In this document: positions 38,701 through 48,900 of the stretch, one piece after another
Layout: each line of letters opens with the position of its first letter
Position numbering within the stretch: the stretch's first letter is position 1
Source of the DNA: Plotosus lineatus
Lineage: Eukaryota > Chordata > Actinopteri > Siluriformes > Plotosidae
NCBI GenBank assembly: GCA_024760905.1
Contig: CM045729.1
Span: 55,223,080-55,287,079, forward strand
Length of the DNA stretch: 64,000 bases
Direction: 5' to 3'
Program-made: the position numbers and the translations under genes
Notes under the pieces: generated by a model
Seen by the model: only the letters and a program-made list of their open reading frames with translations
Databases searched by the model: none
Told to the model about the DNA's origin: nothing

Positions 38701-41700
38701 GCTTTTATAAGTCACCCTATGCTCCTGTCTCTTCTGGAAGAAAGTATTCACCACAGCCATTTCCACCCTTTTTGCAAAATCTATCACAATATCTGTCTTT
38801 CTGTGTTCCTGTCCTGGATACTAAACCTGTCCATAACTTCCTCGTCCCCTCTGTTGCCTGCACCATCATCTGAAAAACTATAAAAACTACATTTGGAGTA
38901 GGTACAAGAGTCATACAACATAGTTAAATGTGCTTTGTCATCTGCCATTTGCTGCTTGTCAAAATACTTTTCTTTTTTTTTATGCATTCTGGATATCCTT
39001 GGTATTCAATCCTGACTTGGCCATTTGTATTTAAACAGTATTGGGGCTCTGACTGGTGACATTTCATAAAGCATTGGTCTCACATACCCAGAATAACTTC
39101 ATAGTAGACAATAGGAGAGTATTTTTGTAGCTTTCCAGGGGCTGTAGGAACTGTAGGAACTCTAGGCATTTTTGTCAGAGTATATGAGAGCTGGCAAGAG
39201 GCCATGGCTTCTATTGACAAAAAGTTGAACTGTCATGTTGAATTTAATCATGGATCAAGGATCACTACAACCACTGCAATCATGAATGCTTCCGAGAGGC
39301 ATACATGGCTTTTGGGATGCTAGTACTATATATTTGTCCCTGGAGTTAAAAGGGTACATGGCACAACAACTGCTAGATATGTACGATGGCTGTGATGTGT
39401 GCAGAGCAGATGCTCAGGTTTCTCAGACAAGTGCAAATTTCTACCCAGGTTGTTGAGTTAGACTGCATCCAAAATCCACCTGAATGGTCACGACAGTTTC
39501 CACCACAGTGCTCACATATCAATCAACTATGGAAGACCTATGCTTAAGTATATGAGAAAAACAGTACAGTACAAAGAATAATGCAAATTGATACATTCTG
39601 TTTGCAATTCAGTTTTATCTGTATAGCGACATGGTCACAAAGCAGCTTTACACAGTAAAAGTACGGAAGAGTTTAAACATCTTATACAAACCCTACATAT
39701 CCATAAATGAGTAAGCCCGCCACAACATTGGTAAAGAAAAACTCCTTCAGTTGAAGTGAGGAAGAAACCTTGAGAGAAACCAGGCCCAAAAGGGAAACCC
39801 AAATGAGGATAGGGTCCACGTCTAAGTCAGTATAGATCATCATCAGCAGAAAGGAGGGGCTTCCAAGATGAGAACTAACTCCAGCCAGCATCAGCACACC
39901 AGGACAGACCACAGGACGCAGAAAGCAAATACATGCATAATACATTAGTTTTGTTGCTACTCTTAAACAGCACACTGATGTTATATTGCTGCCAAAGATC
40001 TCATCTCTCCTGACCCAGGGCAAAACAAATCATTTAAACTGACTGACAACTTGGTACTATTGACAGACAGAGCTGGCAGATATGCTTTAATGGCCAAGTA
40101 TAGAGAATGACGCCAGAGACATTTTAACACAATGGTTTGTATAAAGACACGTCTCCTTAGCGACAAGCAGACGTTGCCTAGTCTGTCTATTATTGTCAGC
40201 CCACATTCTTATGGTAAGATTACAAAAATATTGAGTCCAAACAGAGTGTTTTTATAGGCTAATGACACAGTGTAGTATCCGTTTTATAACATATTTCAAA
40301 GCAGCTTGTGGTTAATTACGTGCCAGCCACTTCCTCAGCTGGTGTATAGTTATGATTCAAAGCCTGTACCTTGACTGATTATCTAAGTGCTGGTAATTAA
40401 ATTTTTCAACAAGATGTATACAATCATGAATAAGATACAGCATTTTGATTTTAGGCTTCTTAAAGAGACTGTTGGATACGCTCATGCCTTCTGAGAGATG
40501 AGAAACAAGTCATTTACATAAACATGCCAAAGCACTGTTCACGATCTGGCAGCGTTTATTTATAAAGCTGCCAATAGACGATACAAGTACACAATAAGAA
40601 CAGATGGCCCTCCAAAGCAAAGACCCGGACAACAGATGAGTAAAATGTGTGTAAACGTTACCGGCGATATATCTCTGATTTCCAGTGGCACAATTTATGC
40701 CCAATGTATAAATATAAATCTATGCAGGCAACATCCCTGGAGTTTACACAATGCTGCCCAGATTATGATCTCTTTCATCAGAGCCGAACGAGTGCTAATT
40801 GCTGAACCAGAGCGGAGAAGCACACTGGAGAGGAGAGGTGATTAATTCCAGCCTTTAAAGTGTACAGGAGGCAGGGCTTCTCTCTTTCTCTTTCTCTTCC
40901 CACCTTCTCCCCTCCCTCACCCGCTCTCCACTGACACATTCAAGCCCACCCTTATCAGCCCTCCTCCTCTTGTGAATGTGTAAGTGTTTGTGACCGTGCG
41001 TGCATGCTCTTGTATGTGTGGCTGCGAAAGGCTCTGGCAATTCAATGCTCAATGCCAGCGCCGTTGCTATTTGCTTGCTCACCCGCACACACACACACAA
41101 GCACACTCCTCCCCCCAAGCACACTCTCAGGCTGGGCTCAGGAAACGGCATGGAATGGAACCTCAGAAGGATGGAAAGCGAGCTGAGGCAGATCAATCCG
41201 GACTTGCTGCAGCCCAGCAAGAGCTTTAAGAAGCCCTCCTCGGGTACTATTACCCTCAATGTGGGGGGTTATTTGTATGCAGCACAACGACAAACTCTAG
41301 CCAGACACCCTGGCTCCCTACTTGATGAGCTTGTCAGTGGTAAGAAAGCTGTGCAGCATGTAGACTCAATGGGCAATACATTTATTGATCGTGATGGGCC
41401 GGTCTTCCGCCACATTTTGAATTTCCTGAGGACCGGCGAGCTGATTCTGCCTGATGACTTCAAGGAACTGGCACTCCTACAGCGTGAAGCAGACTTCTAC
41501 CGGCTGACTGAGCTGGCTCAGGCATTGCAAGAGTGGGAGCAGCAACGGGCAGGTCAGCGCGAACCTGCCTTCTTAGAAGTGACAGATAGCCACGAGCGCT
41601 CGCATGGCCTTAAAGTCTACTGCAGTGATGCAACCTTCATTGAGAAAGTTAAAGCACGCCTGGTGCAGATCTCCAAGAGTCGTCTGGATGGCTTTCCTGA

Positions 41701-42924
41701 GGAGTTTGTGGTCTCATCTAATATTATCCAATTCCGACACTTCATCAAGTCCGAACAGGGTTCACGTCTGGTTCTCAAGGAGGACAGCACCTTCCTGTGC
41801 ACTCTGGAGACGCTCAAGCTTGAAACAGTCATGATGGCTCTCAGAGCAGGCTTTCGTCTGCTCACCTGCCTGGACAGCAGCCGGGGATCGGTAGTGCAAT
41901 GTGAGGCTTTGCATTTTGTCAAGTGAACCAAACCAGCACAAAAGTACCCATTAATCCACAGTGATGTTTCCAGCCATCAGCACAGGATCTGCAGTATATT
42001 TACAAAAGAACATTCTGCAACTTATGCTGCTTCTGCATTCCTTCAGCTCCTTCTAACCAGCCTTGAGACGTAAAAAGAGATGATATGTATTGTGTTTTCT
42101 TCTGGCATACTCTATATAATCTTTCATTTGACACAAACTCGCTTTTTCTTTCTTTTTCTTTTTTTTTAAAGAAAGACAAAGAGTATATGGATAATGGTTT
42201 TTGAATTGCAATGTATTATATAAAACCATTTGACCTCTTTCTAGAATCTTTTCAGATATTCAGGAATTGGTTCAGGTTCAGAACAGGTTACATAGGTACA
42301 AGTACAGCGATGTCTGATCAACAGGTTGAAATACATAATGCATGTGCAAATATTATTCCCCGCTGGGAACAAAATGTTGTAATTGCTGTTGTTGTGAAAA
42401 TGCAAAATCTTATTCAGAACCTGTGAATGTTTTGCAAAATAAAGATTATAAATAGTAAAGTGTGCTCCATGCTTTATTTCATATTTATTTACCAATTACT
42501 GTATTTGATTTGTTTGTTTTTTTCAAGGAAGTCAGCACTTTTTGTGACTAATAAACAGTAATAAGAATGACCAGCTGATTAGTGGTAATCGAGAGGCTGT
42601 GCGAACTCTTGTATACAGAGTTGCATGGACTCAGTATAGACATAGAAATAATTCATTTCTTGAGTAGGACTGAAGACAAAAGACTACACTGTGCCCTAAA
42701 TAAGCCTGCAATATCCTGTATGACCTAAAAACACAAGACCATTTTTAAACAATTATTAAAATTTATCCTCAAGCATCGAGCTTAATTTGTGTCAGCCAAG
42801 CTTATACTGAGGATAAAACATGCATGATAATATACAAGCCATCCATTTAGATGCACATCATCCTATACAATGCCACCTAATACAATAACAAGAGTTTGTA
42901 ATATTACATATCCTATAACTATTT

Positions 42925-42983
<59 letters not shown>

Positions 42984-45900
42984 CATATATATCGCTCTGT
43001 GATGGACATTTTTTTAAATGACTACCACGTATACACTATCATAAGTGCTTTCCTATGGACAACATAAAATTCAAACAGAAAAGCAATGGAATAGTGCTAT
43101 AGGCATGAATGAAACCTATTTATATCATTAGAACTATGAATATGAAGAATAAGATACTGGTGAATGTTGAATGTTTGTTCGACGCCAGAAAGTTGGTTCC
43201 AGCCCAAAGCCAATCATTTTCAAATGAAGTAATTTTGGACATATGGCTACACCCACAACAAGGCAGACTGAATCTCCACACACAAAAATACATCTGTTTC
43301 CATAGAATCTGTCCTACTCCCATCTCCTGCTAATGAGTCACAATGAATAGTTGACACTTGAGAAGACAGAATCATACCCATCCCCACAGTTTGTTGTGAG
43401 AACATCAAACTGAGTTTCATTTTTAATTGCAGATAAGGGTCATTCATTTTTTATGAGAGACTGTGGGGCTTATTAGCCCTTATCCATGGCTGATGATGCA
43501 TTTCTAACCCACAGGCATCAGGGCAACTAACACCTTGCAGTGTGGGCAGGGGTGGGGGTGGAGCACATTTATTTCAGATCTAAGAGCCATTAACTGCTCA
43601 AATATTCATGGATTTGTCTCGCATCTATTTGCTGCCAGGCAAGACCTCCTACATTACAACAAAATCCCACTGATTCTTATCACCTGCTCCGGGGCGACGT
43701 GACTAGTAATGTTATAATAATTAATTGGCCAAGCTACCATGTAAATTCAAGGTTGCACATACCCTTAAGAGATTCCAAATTAAGATCTGTAAAAAGACAA
43801 TCAAGAGTTAGGTGTGTTATTGTGTGTATTTACATATCAGTGCATTACCATTTGGAAATTTTTAAAAATCTGTAAAATCACTGTCATCAGTTACTTTGTG
43901 CACAGATTAATCACACAGGTACACTAAACATGTAGAAAAATCAGACAACACATAATGTTGCTTGAAGTGTATGAAACTTTGAGAACGTTTTATATTTCTT
44001 CATAAATATGACCTAAAACTTCATCAGATCGTACACCCTGATGTTACATCTTAAGGGTGAAATTAAGAGTGGGGTGTTTTTAAATCAATTTAATGGATAA
44101 TCAGGCGTGAGTGAGTACCCGGTTTTACTTACAGAACAGAGATCTGTCAAAACCTGACCATAATTACACGTTTGTGGACATATTATTGGCATAAAAAAAG
44201 GAAAATTGTAAGGACCTCAGAAAAAGAAATGCTGATGTACATCTGGGTGGACAAGTTTACAAAACCAAAAATATCAAGATTCAACCAACCCAAAATCAGG
44301 CAGATGAAGCGAAATACAAGGCCATACTTACCCTATCCTGGAGTGGTCAGCCAACAACAATCAGTCCAAGAGAAGGATTAAGAATAGTCCAGGAAGTTTA
44401 CATTTGGTTTTCTTAAAAATGAAATTGCTTTTTTTGTTGTTTGGAAAAGGAAAACACTGTATTGCAGCATAAGCAGAATTATTCAGTTTGTGAACCATGG
44501 CGCTGGTATAATGGTATGGGCTGAGACAGTTTGTATTGAAGGATGAATGAATTTTAAACTATACCAGGAAATTCTAAATGAAAATCTGTCTGTGAGCTGA
44601 AACTCAAGAGAAAAGTGAGTCATGCAGCAAGACAATGTCTGTAAAAACACAAGTTTCTCTACCAAAGATTGATAAAGAATAAATAATGTAAAGTTTTCGA
44701 ATGTCCAAGTCAAACGCCTGAACCTAATCCAGCAGAATTTTTTTGTAAGCAGCTCATGTGAGGAAACCCAAAATCTTCCGAAATTTGATATGCAAACCTC
44801 ATCAACATTTACCACAAATCGTCACATTTGCTTGCAACTCACAAATGTGAAATATTGGATCATCTTCCTCAATAAATAAATGACCCTAATATTTCATCTC
44901 ATTTGATTCAGCAAGTTCTCTTTATCTAATTTTAGGAATTGTGTGAAAATATGATGTTTTTAAATTATGTTTCTACCAAAAAACTTGAACATTTTAAAAG
45001 GATTCACAATCATCCAGGCACCACCATAATATATTCTTAAAAAACCTTCGCACATATCATATGATAACTAAAAGAACACTTTTGACTGGCACTGTGCCAG
45101 TGTGTGTTTTTGTGCTTTTATCCAGCTTATGAAAAGCAAAAATCCTGCCCACTCAGTAGAGAGGTTTTGTAAAGATACACCAACTTATGCGGAGGCGTGA
45201 TGATAAACTTGTGCACTTCTCAATTAGCCAGAGATGAAGACCAAATGTATCAAACCACACTTCAGTTTAGTCAGTAAACTCCTGGGTAAATGCATCCCAA
45301 TAATTACACTAGTTGAACACCGTGTACAACCTTTTATGATCAAGAATAACATTTAGTTTTCTACATTTTTGGAGGAAATCATGAATATGACTCCTAACAG
45401 ATATACCATGTGGAACAAAGAAATCTCAAAGAAGAATTGTGAATTAATTGCTTATTTCTACAGATGGTCTGAACTATTATTTATATTGTTTTTTTTTCAT
45501 AGAAAATCTAGGCTGCTGAAAAATTATGGCTTTCACATTTTAAACCAGCGAAGCCAGACTTGTAAATAGAGTCTGAAACAAATCACAAACACTACTTAGC
45601 ACCAATAATAATAATAATAATAATAAACATTAGGCAAATTGAAATCTCAATTATAAGACTTTATCTTCTTATTTTTAAATACAGTGGTACCTCACCTTAC
45701 GAAATGAATCCGTTCCAGACCCTTTTCCCAAAACTACCCCCTAAACCCTTTAAAAATTATAAAAGCATACCTTCTAAGGCCTCCTTCTGCTTCAATATCG
45801 TACGGATGGTTGACGGGTTTGGCCAAATTCCTTTGCGATATCACTCAACCGCATGCCACGAGCCCACTTCTTTTCATTTGCACTGGGAATCACACGCGTG

Positions 45901-48900
45901 TGCGTGTGTCTGTGTGTGTGTGTGTGTGCGCGTGTTGACCATGTCTTCTTAGCAGAGTTATAATTTTACAAATGTTTATGCAAGGTTAAAAGCCTGAGCC
46001 AAAAGATAAAGTTGCAATAAGCACACTCGAAAAACTCATAAAACAACAGTAACTGGGTCCTTTACACGAAAAGCATTATGGATGCTCCATAATAGCCAAT
46101 GGGAGGGAGCTACGTCATCCCTCCTAGCCAATGGGAGGCCAGCAGGGCGGGATGTTGGGAGACAGCCAATGGAAGGGAGATGCGTCATCCCTCGTAGCCA
46201 ATGGGAGACCAGTGGGAGTGGGATGTTGGAAGATGGTCAATGGGAGAGCAGCTCGTGCATTGTTTGAATGGTGCATTTGAATGTTTGAATGGTGCGTTGA
46301 AAGGAGAACTTTACATAGAAAAAATTTTACATAGAAAAAATTTTGGAAAATGTTTTTCGTAACCTGGATTTTTCATTTGCTGGAACTATCGTAAGACGAG
46401 GAACCACTGTACTAATTTTGTATACAAATAGTGTTTTCACACAGATTCGTTTAGCAATTCCTAGATGGAAACATGACATGTATCCTGCAGAGCTGAAATT
46501 ATGTATTCCTGACCGCATAATGACACTGAAGAGCAGTACTGTACTGATTAAGATACATTTCCCTCAGAAACCAACCACGCACAGTCACATCAGATAATTT
46601 AGTAACCAACAAGCTGAATATATCACAACTTTTTTTTTAACTATATATGGGGCAGTGGTGGCCTGGTAGTAAAGGGTGCTGGATCACTGATCTGAAGGTT
46701 GGGGGATCGAGTCCCACGCTCCACAAGGTTGTCACTGTCTCCCCCAGTGTGGCTAACTGGGTTATCAAAGGCCGGCCATGTCTCTCACTGTCTATGGTGA
46801 GAGGCATGTAAAAGAACCATTGCTGACTTTCAACAAGAGTAGGCTGCAAAGCCGTCAGCATGTTTCTGCCCCTTGCTGAGGGTTGTGTCAGGAAGGGCAT
46901 CCGACATAAAATCCTATGCCAAATCAAACGATTCCCTGTGGCGACCCCTGCAAAAGGGAAAAGCCGAAAAGAAGATTTTTTAAAACTACATAATCAGTAC
47001 TTGAAACCCCGACACAGGTGGACAGTAACAATCCTGGCCCTGAAACTCACTATATACTGGCATACAGTCTCTAATTAACTACTACATCTAATATTTCTCT
47101 TTAAAACATGCCTGAGGCTAATGTGCTTCAAACTCTGACAAATTCAGAAAATAACTGGGGAAAAAAGCCAAATCAAGCCATACCTTCTGTATTAATTATC
47201 TCTGCTATCTGACTGTTATTCCTTTCTATTTCAGGTTATTGGGGGTGGGGGTCTGTCTGTCTTACAATGTGCAGCATCATTTATAACATTTTAGAGACCC
47301 AGATCTTAATACCTGGTGTTTTAAATAAGTAGTGTCATTGTGAAACACCTTTTGATGCATGTGTCTTCTTCAGCATTCTGCTCTAGCCTGACCTGGCAAC
47401 CGATTACATATGCCTACGCAAGTTGAAGAAAGTCATTGGGTGAGCAGCAGATTTGTTAACAACCAAAATCTCACATTTCACTGTGACACCTTATTAAAGC
47501 CACTGAGGCAAATCCATTCACTACACACAGAGACATGCCCACACGCCTTTAAAAAAAAAAAAAACCACACACAACACAGTTCTTTCATTTCAGGAAGAAA
47601 CCCTCTGTTGAACAGAGATTTGAAAAATGGAGAGAGATCTCTTTTTCAAAGGCCTACCATAACATATTTGTGTTTCAAAATTCAAATCTCTTGAGCTCTT
47701 CAAATTATTCCAGCAGACAGGGTCCATTCAGGTCCCCCATTTTGCACTGAGGACAGTAATAGGTTAAGCATAAAGTGAATATTACATTGAGAACACAACA
47801 AAATAATAACATCTGACTGGGTGTCAATACGTGCAATATGTGTGTGTACACACAGACAGACAGAGAGAGAGAGAGAGAGAGAGAAAGAGATAAAGAACAG
47901 TTTTGAATATAAAATCATTGAGTTGTACTGCAGTGTAAAGGAGGCTTTTGCATTCTACGTTTATTGCTATGTACTGTTTACTGCAGTTTGTTGTTTATTA
48001 AAAAAAAAAAAGATTTGTAAAAATGTAAATGGAAAAAAAATTATAATAAAATTATTGTACTGAAGAGCCATATGCCTGTAGATTCACTGAGAAATTCTTC
48101 AAGTGTTTGGCAGCAATGACTGCTTATACAGAGTAGCATTTGACGAAGCATTTTTCACCCTGAACTACTTCAATTCATAACTTGCCTGGAAAAATATTCC
48201 CGCTCCCTTTACCACCCCCATAGGCCAGAGAAAGCTTTTAACTGAAGCAAGAGCCTCTATTCATTGCCAACTTTGGTGGCTAACCTGTTGCTAAGCAACC
48301 ACTTAATCAATACCTGCGGCTTGCAAGAGCGAGGCAGACGGCTGCAAAAAATATTCATAACCAACGAGAACAAAGGAGAACTCGAGACTAAATTCCACAG
48401 TTAGTTATGTTTACTATTTATGATTAAATAACCTCCTAATGCTTAATCACATATCAGCCGATTAGAATTTTTGGACATTGCTACCAAAGCTCAGAAACAA
48501 AAATGTTTGTTGTTGCTGCAACAATCGCACACACAAAAAAGGCATGGTTCAGATTGAACCAAAGATAAAGTATACTTCACTGCAAGATGTGTAATATTTG
48601 TACTTGAACAGATATATTTGTGGGCTTTTGGAGGCATTTCAACCAAACGGCAGAAATGCTTTCAATGGCTCAGGTAAAGATTTAAATTTCAGTCCTGAAT
48701 CACTAAATATGACGACGTCAGATGATTTGTGATAATGTAGTGCGTTTAGAAATCTAGTGCATAGCTGAAGGTAGATGCAGGACATTAATGCAAACAACAT
48801 TGATTAGCACAGGGAACATTCCACTGAGAACAAACATAACATGATGATCAGCTTGTACTTTCTGCTCCTTTTCTCACTCACAGCTTTTAGTTTTAGCAAC

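Larger units (their letters stand above)
34429..38865 (-). mobile_element. RTE-like LINE copy 2 (host), 5'-truncated and split
   Basis: Two minus-strand pieces, 34429-34898 (C-terminus and 3' end) and 38055-38865 (endonuclease end through the linker before RT), belong to one element. It is flanked by 14-bp direct repeats TCATCTGAAAAACT at 34415-34428 and 38866-38879. The RT between the two pieces is missing, so the copy also has an internal deletion. Another LINE interrupts it. Confidence 0.85.

Noticed and set aside
41000..41149. Upstream start for kctd4 adding 50 residues
   Set aside because: The extension is CA-repeat-derived (HTHTHK-type) and unlike the family; the Met at 41150 gives the expected length.
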